Assembly: GCA_004194705.1 (NCBI GenBank)
Contig: SADC01001082.1
Location: forward strand, 1-64,000
Length of the DNA stretch: 64,000 nt
Reading direction: 5' to 3'
From: Ditylenchus dipsaci
Taxonomy: Eukaryota; Nematoda; Chromadorea; Rhabditida; Anguinidae
Under the pieces are notes generated by a model, which saw only the letters and a program-made list of their open reading frames with translations, searched no databases and was not told the DNA's origin. Within the stretch, counting starts at the first letter, position 1. Each line of letters starts with the position of its first letter. The translations under genes and the position numbers were made by a program. Of this stretch, positions 1 to 11,096 are shown piece after piece.

Positions 1-202
1 GGTGGTTTTTTAGCGTTAGACGCTAGTTGTCTAACAGATTGCACCTTTCATACACTCCTTTAAAAGGACAAGTTCTAGCGGTCATTTTGCTGTTTGACAT
101 TTTTAACTATTGACCGGCGCATTTGTAAATTAGAATTTCCTATCTGAAAAGCTTTAAACTGTAGTGAACTAAAACTAAAACTATCCATAAGTGATGGATA
201 TA

Positions 203-546
203 TTGGGCTGGTCTGTAGTTCGCGGTTAGTTAAAACACGCTTCGCAAGGTTTCTGCATGGGTTTCATAAGTTTTAAATAATACATGCTATTAAGTTACAC
301 AGATGGGTTTCAAAATCAAAAAATTTATTTGTAAAATTAAACAATTTTTATTGATGGTTCCAAATTGCCACTTTTATGTTATGAATTTTAATTACGAAAC
401 TCATCAAGAATTTTGTTCTGTTTTTACTAATCAAATTTTGAAACCCATTTGTCAATTTTAAATGCATATATCATGAAAAACTTATGAAACTCATGCAAAA
501 ACTTTGCAAAGAGTGTATAAGTATCGCGAACTTATGGACCAACCAA
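203..546. mobile_element. Mariner-type MITE (copy A)
   Basis: The ends are inverted: TTGGGCTGGTCTGTAGTTCG on the left and the reverse complement GAACTTATGGACCAACCAA on the right, flanked by TA. The inverted similarity continues inward (ATGGGTTTCATAAGTTTTAA versus its complement), so the whole ~345 bp can fold. TTGGGTTGGTC plus TA is the terminal pattern of mariner-family elements. There is no transposase. The same end occurs alone near 39905. Confidence 0.75.
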
Positions 547-646
547 TATGTCCAGTAACGTCAATTTTTTTTAATTATAAAAGTGAAGCCAAACTTTCTA
601 TACACGAAAAATCTCCACATTGAAGTTGTTATTGAATCATTGAATC

Positions 647-895
647 CGAACTAAGAGCAAGAGCCGGAGCAAAAAATTTTGAGACCAAGAGCAGAAATTT
701 TGAAACCAGGAGCCGAGAGCAGAGCAGGAGCGAAAATTTTTAAAAACAAGAGCCAAGAGTAGGAGCAGAAGCAAAAATTTTGAAGTCAGGGACCCAAGAG
801 CAGGAGCGAAAATATTGACGATAAGAGCCAAAAGCAAGGCAGGAGGAAAAATTTAAAAGACAAGAGCCAAGAGCAGAATTTCGAAATTCCAGCAC
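647..895. repeat. Degenerate tandem array next to hAT-like end (copy A)
   Basis: Roughly seven degenerate units built on the words AAGAGCMAGAGC, GGAGC and AAAATTTTGA. The array runs into GAATTTCGAAATTCCAGCACTG. On the other strand this reads CAGTGCTGG and onward, resembling the CAGTG ends of hAT elements elsewhere in the window. No left end was found, so this looks like one end of a truncated element. The equivalent in copy B is 5165-5415. Confidence 0.5.
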
Positions 896-1073
896 TGCTG
901 GATACCCTGCAGGCATGAACCTTTTCGTAACAGGGGCTCTTTGAAATTTGGTATTATCAATCAGTGTCTAGGACATAATTCTGGATAATGTACAATGATT
1001 TTCAATTACTTTAGGCTTTTATTCGAATTTCAAAGAATTTTGATAATAGAATTAAGAATTGTATTTAGTAATA

Positions 1074-1176
1074 CAGTCAAAAACTGGCTTAGGATTATTC
1101 CAGCTAACCGCCACCGTCTGTGTTCCAATACCCTCAGGACTGTCTTATGGGGTGGCGGTGAAACGAGTTTTGACTG
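1074..1176. mobile_element. Pogo-type MITE (copy A)
   Basis: The element starts CAGTCAAAAACTGGC and ends GAAACGAGTTTTGACTG, flanked by TA on both sides. Internal words ACCGCCACC and GGTGGCGGT pair. CAGT plus TA is typical of pogo/Tigger-type elements. It is too short to code. Confidence 0.65.
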
Positions 1177-1711
1177 TAGTTCTAATAGTGAAACGGCGGT
1201 ATAAAAACCGCTTAGAATTAGTCCATGACTTGGTGCTTGCATTGAGAGTTAAGTGGGAGACTGTTCAACTGTCTACCGTTATCTAGCACATGAAACAAAG
1301 AATCTCGTGTGACTAGTTTACGGTCAACAATTTCGAGTTTCTAAATACGAATAAAATGACAACATGCAAATTTAAAAAATTCTTTTGCATTGAAGCAACA
1401 TGTCCAACGAGCATATTGAAACCCGAAACCAGTAAAAAAATTGTGTACAACTTCGATTCTCAGCGTAAATCTTGCGCAACTGAGTTTCGGATTCACAGGG
1501 TGGTACGAAAAATCCCTCGTTTCTAAACGATCATAACTTTTTAGTTATGCCTTATTTAGAGCTAATGTTTCTTGCTCGTTTTCTTTTAACTAAAATTTTT
1601 GTTTTTGTATAAAATATAGATGTATTTTCAGAGAAGTCAGCGTTTGGGTCAAGATAGGTGTAAAATTATTTCGAGAAGTGCTTGACTGCATCTATTTTTT
1701 TCCCATTATAC

Positions 1712-2017
1712 TGGGATTACTTTGTGCAATTGCTTTCATGACATCGTCATCCAGTAGGGCAATTCCACGAAAAGTTAGATATTTAAGCTTTTTTAATTCA
1801 GCTAAATAATATAGTCCGCTTGATGTATATATTGCTTGTTGGTCCACAGAAACATGATGTGTTAAATGAATAGTTTTTAAGTTGGTCAATCGACTGAGTG
1901 ATTGCAAGAATCGATCTGATACGAGTTGACCCCTCCAACTTTTGATGTGTTTAAGTTGAGGTAAATACACAATACTGGATAAGAGCAAAATATCTGTAAC
2001 GCCAAGTCTTTGCAACC
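1712..2017 (-). pseudogene. Orphan F-box/LRR 'exon 5' in inverted orientation (copy A)
   Basis: Minus-strand open frame reading LQRLGVTDILLLSS, LPQLKHIKSW, FLQSLSRLTNLKTIHLTHH, GLYYLAELKKLKYLTF and DDDVMKAIAQSNPS. These are leucine-rich repeats, closely matching the plus-strand exon at 9839-10151. A TTTAAG acceptor precedes it with one leftover base, the same phase as the other copies. A GTATAA donor is possible at its end. It lies upstream of, and opposite to, the plus-strand F-box exons, and no other exons of a minus-strand gene follow at higher coordinates. It is therefore an isolated, inverted exon; any downstream exon would be outside the window. Confidence 0.65.
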
Positions 2018-2584
2018 TTAAATAAATCAAAAACAAATAAAACAATAGATAACACTTTTGATCAATCAAAGTGATAGAAAAGCTGGTTAACTTTTTGAAA
2101 TAACTTTTTTACAATTGCTCGTAACAAAATTCGGTTTTATCCCACTATCTGGTGCCAAACTGTGCCTTGGTCAGCCATGTTGTTTTTTTCTAAAGACGCT
2201 TAAGCCCTAGGCACGTATCCAGGGGGGGGACTAACCGGGCTAAAGCCCCCTGCCCTGAAATTTTTTATTTCATCAAAAAAAACACAATAAAACCCGAAAA
2301 CGGTGTAGGTAATATGACCTTTTGGGGTTTCAGCCACCCCACCCCCTAAAAATATTTCCTGGATACGCCTCTGCTAGGCCCCCCTGTCTATTATGGTTAT
2401 GGTAACATTGTGATTATGTGAATACGGTGGTTATGGTTGACGTCATCACCTTAAAATCAACAAAGGGGACTTGGGCATATTTTGGCACCAGACAGTGAGA
2501 TAGAACCCTAAAATCTGATTTGAATAAAAAAGTTATCATTGACTTCTTAAATTAATTGTCTTGTAATTTGTGTCTTTATTCTAG

Positions 2585-4225
2585 CTGTTCAAACCTTACT
2601 CTTACACTGAATACTATTGCTCTTACAACTCAGTCACAACAACTTTATGCCATTAACAGCCTCCCTATTGAAATTTTGGTTTGTTTTTGTTATTTTCATA
2701 ATTATATTTTTAACAAAAGAAACATTGTGAAAAGTATAAAAAGGGTACCTTTTGAAGATTAGAAGGTTTTTCAAGTTTTTATCTCAAAAATTTTAAATTC
2801 ATTGCTATGTTATGATATTTTGGTATGAAAATATTACCAAAAAATAGTTCGATCGATTGCTTGGAATCCCACTTCATAGTGACCAAAATCCACTGAGAAT
2901 CGATTTTGGGAAGGTTCACTAAAATGGTTTCTCAGAAATTTTCAAAATCTCAACCTTCAGCACTACTGGAAGATGTTTGAGCCGAGAAAAAAGCAATTCT
3001 AATGCAGGCAATCGGCTTTTTTGCAAATACAAGTAATATTGCGTAATATTGCTCGCTTGCACAGCTGGAACAATACTACTCAATTTTTTACACATCTTTT
3101 ATTGAATAAAGATGGATGTATTTGTAAGGAAAACTGGAACGAAAAAGTATATATATTAACTTTTCACTGGTGCTTGGAAAATTGTTAAACGAGATTTCAG
3201 CTTACTGGTTTGCTGTTGAGATGTGGGCCATATGTAAAGTTGGTTAATTTATTGCCATTCATAGCTGTGCTAGCTTCGAAGAATGCTGGAATATTGTGTT
3301 TAGTCAAACTTCTGAGGGAAAAACTTGGAAGTTTTAACATGTCAAGTATTTCTTTAAACGCTGACCAAATTTGTTTATTATCAACCGATTCTACAACCTA
3401 AAAAGGCTATGTTTCGTGCAGAGAATGTAAGATTTGCTAACGCATCGCTAACTGGCCGATGTGGCTAATAGGGTTGGCCTACCCCCCCCCCCCCCCCGCT
3501 TTTTGACCAAATTTTCCTTATACCTCCCCCCACCCCGCTCCCACAATGACCCCCCGTCACCCCCCGCAAAAAATCCAAGTCGAAAAAAACTCTCGGATGA
3601 GATCATTTTCAGAACGGCAGCCAAAAAGGATCAAGATTTATCGATTTATCGAAGATTTATCGAATCAGATGAGTGGCAATATCGTGGCTTTGACTTCAGA
3701 AGTGTTTCAAAAGCCTTCAGATTCATTCTAGACTGCTGTTTCAAAAAATTTCAGTCCCGAGGCTTGTAAATTAATCACGCACCCCCGCCACTGCCCCCCG
3801 CTCACAGCTTGCTCCCGCCCCCCGCTCCTCCTCCCCGCAAAAAAATTGGCCACCTCCCCCCGCTTCTCCCCCGCAAAATTTTTTAGTCTAATCTCCCCCC
3901 CGCACCCCAAAAAGTGGGGGGGAGGCCAACTCTAGTAGTTAACTATATTAACAATTGTAGGCAGGGACGCTTTCCACTTTTTCAAGCAGTGTTGTTCCTT
4001 GCAAGAGCTGCATTTGAGCGGTAACTTGAAGAAAGCATCTTTTCAATATTTACCCTCGTCTTTGAAAGTGTTGAGCTTATTTTGCTGCGAAGGAATCGAT
4101 ACAACTAAACTCTCTCAAATGCAGTTGAATTGCCCAGACTTGAAGTACTTGGAGCTTAATCAAATAAATTATGATTCTATTGATTTCGTCAATGTCGTAA
4201 ACACACTTCTTCTCAATCTCAAATG
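2585..4225 (+). pseudogene. F-box/LRR gene fragment, copy A (frameshifted)
   Basis: Three exons can be matched to the better copy B. Exon 2585-2678 follows a TTCTAG acceptor and ends in the first half of an F-box (INSLPIEIL, fitting LPxEIL) before a GTTTGT donor. Exon 3201-3426 follows ATTTCAG and encodes an LRR segment starting LTGLLLRCGPYVKLVN, but a missing base after VKLVNL and further indels break the frame. Exon 3961-4225 follows TTGTAG and encodes LQELHLSGNLKK, LPSSLKVLSL and LNCPDLKYLELNQ, with one C missing near its start. The second half of the F-box (IFxxL onward) was not found. Indels of this kind could be sequencing errors, so 'pseudogene' is provisional. Confidence 0.6.
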
Positions 4226-4360
4226 GTAAATTGACGCTACTTGCATATACGCCCGCTCAAATCTAGGCTTGTGAAGAAGGAGGGAGTCCCACGGAAATAC
4301 CGGTTTGGGAATCCCAAAAAATTTCGAAATCCTTATCCCGAATGCCGCTGGCCCAAAAGC

Positions 4361-4514
4361 GGGGAAAAGTGGGGTTTCGGAGTCAAAATTTTTTTTTGGT
4401 TTGTTTTGTTATATTTGCTTGTTGTCCTGTGGGTATCTGTATTAGTTCTGTTGCATTTTACTGCTGTTTATTTTTATATAGTTTGGGGATTCGGAAATTC
4501 GACTAGTTAGAAAA
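4361..4514. other. Unique spacer between duplicated units
   Basis: About 150 bp that has no counterpart at the end of copy B. It is T- and G-rich and shows no open frame or inverted repeat. It holds the junction where the second unit starts, so it is the place to test whether the duplication is real. Confidence 0.6.
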
Positions 4515-4718
4515 TGGTGGTTTTTAGCGTTAGACGCTAGTTGTCTAACAGATTGCACCTTTCATACACTCCTTAAAAGGACAAGTTCTAGCGGTCATTT
4601 TGCTGTTTTGACATTTTTAACTATTGACCGGCGCATTTGTAATCATTAGAATTTCCTATCTGAAAAGCTTTAAAACTGTAGTGAACTAAAACTAAAACTA
4701 TCCATAAGTGATGGATAT

Positions 4719-5066
4719 ATGGGCTGGTCTGTAAGTTCGCGGTTAGTTAAACACGCTTCGCAAGGTTTCTGCATGGGTTTCATAAGTTTTAAATAATACA
4801 TGCTATTAAAGTTAACAGATGGGTTTCAAAATCAAAATTTTATTTGTAAAATTAGAACAATTTTTATTGATGGGTTTCCAAATTGCACTTTTATGTTATG
4901 AATTTTAATTACGAAACTCATCAAGAATTTTGTTCTGTTTTTACTAATCAAATTTTGAAACCCATTTGTCAATTTTAAATAGCATATATCATGAAAAACT
5001 TATGAAACTCATGCAAAAACTTTGCAAAGAGTGTATAAGTATCCGCGAACTTATGGACCAACCCAA
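4719..5066. mobile_element. Mariner-type MITE (copy B)
   Basis: Copy in the second duplicated unit of the element at 203-546, with the same inverted ends (GGGCTGGTCTGTAAGTTCGC and GACCAACCCAATA). It differs from copy A by small indels only. Confidence 0.75.
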
Positions 5067-5164
5067 TATGTTCCAGTAACGTCAATTTTTTTTTAATTAT
5101 AAAAGTGAAGCCAAACTTTCTATACGACGAAAAATCTCCACATTGAAGTTGTTATTGAATCATT

Positions 5165-5415
5165 GAATCCGAACTAAGAGCAAGAGCCGGAGCAAAAATT
5201 TTGAGACCAAGAGCAGAAATTTTGAAACCAGGAGCCGAGAGCAAGAGCAGGAGCGAAAATTTTTAAAAACAAGAGCCAAGAGTAGGAGCAGAAGCAAAAA
5301 TTTTGAAGTCAGGACCCAAGAGCAGGAGCGAAAATATTGACGATAAGAGCCAAAAGCAAGAGCAGGAGGAAAAATTTTAAAGACAAGAGCCAAGAGCAGA
5401 ATTTCGAAATTCCCA
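5165..5415. repeat. Degenerate tandem array next to hAT-like end (copy B)
   Basis: Same array as 647-895: AAGAGC / GGAGC / AAAATTTTGA units leading into CCCAGCACTG. Frames that open through it on the minus strand are low-complexity and not treated as genes. Confidence 0.5.
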
Positions 5416-5597
5416 GCACTGCTGGATACCCTGCAGGCATGAACCTTTTCGTAACAGGGGCTCTTTGAAATTTGGTATTATCAATCAGTGTCTAGGACAT
5501 AATTCTGGATAATGTACAATGATTTTCAATTACTTTAGGCTTTTATTCGAATTTCAAAGAATTTTGATAATAGAATTAAGAATTGTATTTAGTAATA

Positions 5598-5699
5598 CAG
5601 TCAAAACTGGCTTAGGATTATTCCAGCTAACCGCCACCGTCTGTGTTCCAATACCCTCAGGACTGTCTTATGGGGTGGCGGTGAAACGAGTTTTGACTG
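5598..5699. mobile_element. Pogo-type MITE (copy B)
   Basis: Second copy of the element at 1074-1176: CAGTCAAAACTGGCTTAGG at the left, GAGTTTTGACTG at the right, TA on each side. Confidence 0.65.
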
Positions 5700-6239
5700 T
5701 AGTTCTAATAGTGAAACGGCGGTATAAAAAAACGCTTAGAATTAGTCCATGACTTGGTGCTTGCATTGAGAGTTAAGTGGGAGACTGTTCAACTGTCTAC
5801 CGTTATCTAGCACATGAAACAAAGAATCTCGTGTGACTAGTTTACGGTCAACAATTTCGAGTTTCTAAATACGAATAAAATGACAACATGCAAATTTAAA
5901 AAAATTCTTTTGCATTGAAGCAACATGTCCAACGAGCATATTGAAACCCGAAACCAGTAAAAAAAATTGTGTACAACTTCGATTCTCAGCGTAAATCTTG
6001 CGCAACTGAGTTTCGGATTCACAGGGTGGTACGAAAAATCCCTCGTTTCTAAACGATCATAACTTTTTAGTTATGCCTTATTTAGAGCTAATGTTTCTTG
6101 CTCGTTTCTTTTAACTAAAATTTTTGTTTTTTGTATAAAATATAGATGTATTTTTTCAGAGAAGTCAGCGTTTGGGTCAAGATAGGTGTAAAATTATTTC
6201 GAGAAGTGCTTGACTGCATCTATTTTTTTCCCATTATAC

Positions 6240-6544
6240 TGGGATTACTTTGTGCAATTGCTTTCATGACATCGTCATCCAGTAGGGCAATTCCACGAAA
6301 AGTTAGATATTTAAGCTTTTTTAATTCAGCTAAATAATATAGTCCGCTTGATGTATATATTGCTTGTTGGTCCACAGAAACATGATGTGTTAAATGAATA
6401 GTTTTTAAGTTGGTCAATCGACTGAGTGATTGCAAGAATCGATCTGATACGAGTTGACCCCTCCAACTTTTGATGTGTTTAAGTTGAGGTAAATACACAA
6501 TACTGGATAAGAGCAAAATATCTGTAACGCCAAGTCTTTGCAAC
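6240..6544 (-). pseudogene. Orphan F-box/LRR 'exon 5' in inverted orientation (copy B)
   Basis: Second copy of the inverted LRR exon at 1712-2017, with the same protein (SLSRLTNLKTIHLTHH, LAELKKLKYLTFRG, DDDVMKAIAQSNPS). It is preceded on the minus strand by a T-rich stretch and TTTAAG. The frame stays open upstream of the acceptor, but that extension is hydrophobic and probably intronic. Confidence 0.6.
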
Positions 6545-7110
6545 CTTAAATAAATCAAAAACAAATAAAACAATAGATAACACTTTTGATCAATCAAAGT
6601 GATAGAAAAGCTGGTTAACTTTTTGAAATAACTTTTTACAATTGCTCGTAACAAAATTCGGTTTTATCCCACTATCTGGTGCCAAACTGTGCCTTGGTCA
6701 GCCATGTTGTTTTTTTCTAAAGACGCTTAAGCCCTAGGCACGTATCCAGGGGGGGACTAACCGGGCTAAAGCCCCCTGCCCTGAAATTTTTTATTTCATC
6801 AAAAAAACACAATAAAACCCGAAAACGGTGTAGGTAATATGACCTTTTGGGGTTTCAGCCACCCCACCCCCCTAAAAATATTTCCTGGATACGCCTCTGC
6901 TAGGCCCCCCTGTCTATTATGGTTATGGTAACATTGTGATTATGGTGAATACGGTGGTTATGGTTGACGTCATCACCTTAAAATCAACAAAGGGACTTGG
7001 GCATATTTTGGCACCAGACAGTGAGATAGAACCCTAAAATCTGATTTGAATAAAAAAGTTATCATTGACTTCTTAAATTAATTGTCTTGTAATTTGTGTC
7101 TTTATTCTAG

Positions 7111-10100
7111 CTGTTCAAACCTTACTCTTACACTGAATACTATTGCTCTTACAACTCAGTCACAACAACTTTATGCCATTAACAGCCTCCCTATTGAAAT
7201 TTTGGTTTGTTTTTTGTTATTTTCATAATTATATTTTTAACAAAAGAAACATTGTGAAAAGTATAAAAAGGGTACCTTTGAAGATTAGAAGGTTTTTTCA
7301 AGTTTTTATCTCAAAAATTTTTAAATTCATTGCTATGTTATGATATTTTGGTATGAAAATATTACCAAAAAATAGTTCGATCGATTGCTTGGAATCCCAC
7401 TTCATAGTGACCAAAATCCACTGAGAATCGATTTTGGGAAGGTTCACTAAAATGGTTTCTCAGAAATTTTCAAAATCTCAACCTTCAGCACTACTGGAAG
7501 ATGTTTGAGCCGAGAAAAAAAGCAATTCTAATGCAGGCAATCGGCTTTTTTTGCAAATACAAGTAATATTGCGTAATATTGCTCGCTTGCACAGCTGGAA
7601 CAATACTACTCAATTTTTTACACATCTTTTATTGAATAAAGATGGATGTATTTGTAAGGAAAACTGGAACGAAAAAGTATATATATTTTAACTTTTCACT
7701 GGTGCTTGGAAAATTGTTAAACGAGATTTCAGCTTACTGGTTTGCTGTTGAGATGTGGGCCATATGTAAAGTTGGTTAATTTATGTGCCATTCATAGCTG
7801 TGCTAGCTTCGAAGAATGCTGGAATATTGTGTTTAGTCAAACTTCTGAGGGAAAACTTGGAAGTTTTAACATGTCAAGTATTTCTTTAAACGCTGACCAA
7901 ATTTGTTTATTATCAAACCGATTCTACAACCTAAAAAGTGCTATGTTTCGTGCAGAGAATGTAAGATTTTGCTAACGCATCGCTAACTGGCCGATGTGGC
8001 TAATAGGGTTGGCCTACCCCCCCCCCCCGCTTTTTGACCAAATTTTCCTTATACCTCCCCCCACCCCGCTCCCACAATGACCCCCCGTCACCCCCCGCAA
8101 AAAATCCAAGTCGAAAAAAACTCTCGGATGAGATCATTTTCAGAACGGCAGCCAAAAAGGATCAAGATTTATCGATTTATCGAAGATTTATCGAATCAGA
8201 TGAGTGGCAATATCGTGGCTTTGACTTCAGAAGTGTTTCAAAAGCCTTCAGATTCATTCTAGACTGCTGTTTCAAAAAATTTCAGTCCCGAGGCTTGTAA
8301 ATTAATCACGCACCCCCGCCACTGCCCCCCGCTCACAGCTTGCTCCCGCCCCCCGCTCCTCCTCCCCGCAAAAAAAATTGGCCACCTCCCCCCGCTTCTC
8401 CCCCGCAAAATTTTTTAGTCTAATCTCCCCCCCGCACCCCAAAAAGTGGGGGGGAGGCCAACTCTAGTAGTTAACTATATTAACAATTGTAGGCAGGGAC
8501 GCTTTCCCACTTTTTCAAGCAGTGTTGTTCCTTGCAAGAGCTGCATTTGAGCGGTAACTTGAAGAAAGCATCTTTTCAATATTTACCCTCGTCTTTGAAA
8601 GTGTTGAGCTTATTTTGCTGCGAAGGAATCGATACAACTAAACTCTCTCAAATGCAGTTGAATTGCCCAGACTTGAAGTACTTGGAGCTTAATCAAATAA
8701 ATTATGATTCTATTGATTTCGTCAATGTCGTAAACACACTTCTTCTCAATCTCAAATGGTAAATTGACGCTACTTGCATATACGCCCGCTCAAATCTAGG
8801 CTTGTGAAGAAGGAGGGAGTCCCACGGAAATACCGGTTTGGGAATCCCAAAAAATTTCGAAATCCTTATCCCGAATGCCGCTGGCCCAAAAGCTAAAATC
8901 CCGAATTCCGCTGGTTCATTTTCGAAAATTCCAATTTGCTTTTTCACAATGTTTTCATGATGTTCCGTATGGGTGTTAAAATAAAAGTGCGAGTCGCAAA
9001 ATTCACCAGCTTTTATCATTTTACAGTGCACTCTTAATATAAAAGCAGATTTTAAAGTTCGCTCTTTAGCAGAGTGCGACCCATTGTGACTTAATTGTTT
9101 AAATTTTTACCAAATTGTAGTCAGCACAATATGCTTCCCAAAATTTTTTTTCGCCGATAGGCTTTAGTGGACTGTGAAAGTTTACATTTTTCTTTACTTG
9201 GGCTGCTCCAACTTTATAGTAACTATACAGTAAACTGTACAAGCTACAATTAACTGTACAATCTATAGTTAATTGTACAAGCAAAGGTTAACTGTAACTC
9301 ATCGGTTGTCGGTAATTTTACCGGCAAGCCCATCACCCCACCCCCCCCCCTCCGGAGGGAACAAGTCCCGATTTTGATAGAATATTCACTTTGCGGTTTT
9401 TTTGAAAAATCCCGAATCTCGTAAAGTTTTAGGAATCTCTATTCCAAATTCCGCCGGGACCCACAATCTCCAAGCCTATCCAAATCAAGTTTTTTAAAAA
9501 GTGCTTTTTATCAATATTAGATTTGGCACTTTTTCCTCAAAAATAGATATTTCAGCACTGTAATATACGCAGAAAAATAAGCGAATTTGAATCCCTATTG
9601 ATAATACAGTCAACTCTCGATAATCCGTCACCCCTTGGGACCGGCCGTGGGGTGACGGATAATCAAGAGTGACGGATTAGCGAGTGACGGATTATCGAGA
9701 GTGACGGATTAGCGAGTGACGGATTAGCCTTGTTTATTTAAGGCAAAACCAAACAAAGTGTCACGAAGGTGACGGATTATTGAGAGTGACGGATTAGTTA
9801 GTGACGGATTATCGAGAGTTGACTGTAGCTTTTTTAAGTTTGCAAAGACTTGGCGTGCCAGCTTTTCTGCTCTCAACAAGTCTTGCGTATCTACCTCAAC
9901 TGGAGCACATTAGAAGTTATGATGGCCACCTTGTATCAGACCGATTTTTGCAATCCCTCAGCCGATTGACCAACTTAGAAACTATTCACTTAACGAATCT
10001 CTGTGCAATAGACAGACAAATAAATCATACATTGAGTGGACTATATTATTTAGCTGAATTAAAACAGCTAAAATATTTGACTTTTCATGGAACTATTTTA

Positions 10101-10151
10101 CTCAATGATGACTTCATGAAAAATATTGCACAAAATAATCCTAATATTGAG
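7111..10151 (+). CDS. F-box/LRR protein gene, partial (copy B plus unduplicated last exon)
   Basis: Four plus-strand exons with consistent phases. 7111-7204: an F-box first half, AINSLPIEIL. 7733-7960: LRR segment LTGLLLRCGPYVKLVNL, SFEECWNIVFSQ, open through 76 codons to an AAT|GTAAGA donor. 8493-8758: SHFFKQCCSLQELHLSG, SLKVLSLFCCEG, CPDLKYLELNQ, ending in phase 2 at AAATG|GTAAAT. 9839-10151: CLQRLGVPAFLLS, LTNLETIHLTNL, LAELKQLKYLTF, FMKNIAQNNPNIE before GTAATT. F-box/LRR proteins are substrate receptors of SCF ubiquitin ligases: the F-box binds Skp1 and the LRRs bind the target. Exon order and phases match the minus-strand gene at 31134-44262. No start codon, second F-box half or C-terminal exon was found, so the gene may be incomplete. 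A MITE (9607-9825) ends 12 nt before the last exon's acceptor AG. Confidence 0.6.
8894..9600. other. Intron-like repeat-rich stretch
   Basis: Between the third and fourth exons of the plus-strand F-box/LRR gene. At 9218-9297 there are about four loose ~20-bp units around AACTGTACAA, a word that is nearly self-complementary. A C-run with TCCGGAGGG follows near 9340. I see no coding exon here. Confidence 0.5.
9607..9825. mobile_element. Pogo-type MITE inserted just upstream of a 3' splice site
   Basis: The left end CAGTCAACTCTCGATAATCC and right end GGATTATCGAGAGTTGACTG are inverted repeats, with TA on both sides. The interior is built from the word GTGACGGATTA repeated about nine times in both orientations. 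The right end is followed by TAGCTTTTTTAAG, whose AAG is the acceptor of the LRR exon starting at 9839. Confidence 0.85.
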
Positions 10152-10262
10152 GTAATTTTTTTTCTATGTAGCTGGATACGTCGCCTCGCACCTTGGAACG
10201 AAACCACTTTTTAAGAATTATCGAATTTCCTGCAAACTTATTTTTATAAAATAAAAATTTAT

Positions 10263-10320
10263 ACAGTCGACTCTTGTTTATCTGACACCCCAGTTAACTG
10301 ACACGGGTTAGGCTTTTTCG
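10263..10320. mobile_element. Solitary pogo-type end
   Basis: TA followed by CAGTCGACTCTTGTTTATC and CTGACACCCCAGTTAACTGACAC, the pattern of the pogo-type left ends here. No matching right end was found within 1 kb, so the element is truncated or interrupted. Confidence 0.45.
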
Positions 10321-10384
10321 AAGGTCAGTAAGTATAAGTTTCGGAACTCGTTTACTTGGGGGACCCCTTTTTTGGTCAACTATG

Positions 10385-10830
10385 AATAGTGTTTAGACGT
10401 CTTCTAAGTAACTTTTTATGCTAAAACCGATAAAAAAAGTAGTTTCCAAACAATTGTTGCACTAAAAAAAAAGTTTTCAAAAAATTTTTGGTTACCATAA
10501 GTTGACCGATTGCCTTGGTCCCCCAAGCTAAAATAGCGGGTATAAAGGTATCCTATTGCGTTTTGGTCACTGGATCTAGGCAAAAAAGTCTCTTTATGTA
10601 TTTTTGATCAAGAGTCTTGCTCGGAATTATGTCTAAGGTAAGTGAGTGAGCGCATCTCTAACCAACCAAGCCCCCTGCGCCACCGAAGGGGACGCAGGGG
10701 GATATGCAGGTACCCTTTTTGGTGTATTTAGCTTGGGGGACCAAGGCAATTGGTCGAGTTATGGTAACCAAAATTTTCTGGAAATCCTAACTTTTTAGTA
10801 CGGAAAATGTTGGGAAACAATTGGGAAACG
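10385..10830. repeat. Palindromic element with a second palindromic MITE in its loop
   Basis: The arms contain TTGGTTACCATAAGTTGACC, GATTGCCTTGGTCCCCCAAGC and GGTATAAAGGTA on the left. Their reverse complements GCTTGGGGGACCAAGGCAAT and GGTCGAGTTATGGTAACCAA are on the right. The middle (about 10585-10700) matches the dispersed TGTCTAAGGTAAGTG / CAAGCCCCCTGCGC family also seen at 54206-54410 and 62925-63105. No coding capacity. Confidence 0.65.
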
Positions 10831-10869
10831 TTTAAACCAAAAACATCATCTTGTTCAGCAGGAAATTCT

Positions 10870-11012
10870 GCGTCCAACAAATCGAGATTTGCTTGCTGGA
10901 CTCAATGCGCACTTGGACATATTAATCTCATTGCCAAGATGTTGGTGACCATGTGACACTTCTGCAAAATTTGGTAGGTCTATTGTCAAATCTGCTTCAG
11001 GTGACACGTAAT
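10870..11012 (-). pseudogene. Possible decayed ORF, acidic
   Basis: On the minus strand an ATG opens MDYVSPEADLTIDLPN, continuing FAEVSHGHQHLGNE, with a frame change after which NLDLLDAEFPAEQDDVFG follows. The composition (acidic, non-repetitive) is unlike the surrounding sequence. It could be the tail of a decayed transposase, since a pogo-type end lies at 10263, but I cannot assign a family. Confidence 0.25.
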
Positions 11013-11096
11013 CCATATTGAAAATTTCTAGGTCTTCTTAAAAATGGTTCAATATCGGCAATGTTACTGTTTTTAAATATGGTTAATGGGCATAAC

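Larger units (their letters stand above)
1..4360. repeat. Direct duplication, copy A (truncated by window edge)
   Basis: This segment is repeated at 4515-8893 in the same orientation. Reading the two side by side shows the same order throughout: mariner-type MITE, hAT-like repeat array, pogo-type MITE, inverted LRR exon, F-box exon and LRR exons. Differences are nearly all one- or two-base indels, many in homopolymers, with hardly any substitutions noticed. Copy A carries frame breaks in exons that are open in copy B. The left boundary lies outside the window. It may be a very recent tandem duplication or the same locus assembled twice. Confidence 0.93.
4515..8893. repeat. Direct duplication, copy B
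   Basis: Second copy of the 1-4360 unit. It begins at the same GGTGGTTTTTAGCG word as the window start and ends after CTGGCCCAAAAGC, where the two copies diverge (copy A continues GGGGAAAAGT, copy B continues TAAAATCCCG). The F-box/LRR exons are in frame in this copy. Confidence 0.93.

Noticed and set aside
3461..3910. Pro-rich frame near the C-runs (also at 8034-8300)
   Set aside because: C homopolymers and CCCCGC repeats give low-complexity frames. The stretch falls in the intron between two LRR exons and has inverted symmetry suggestive of a MITE.
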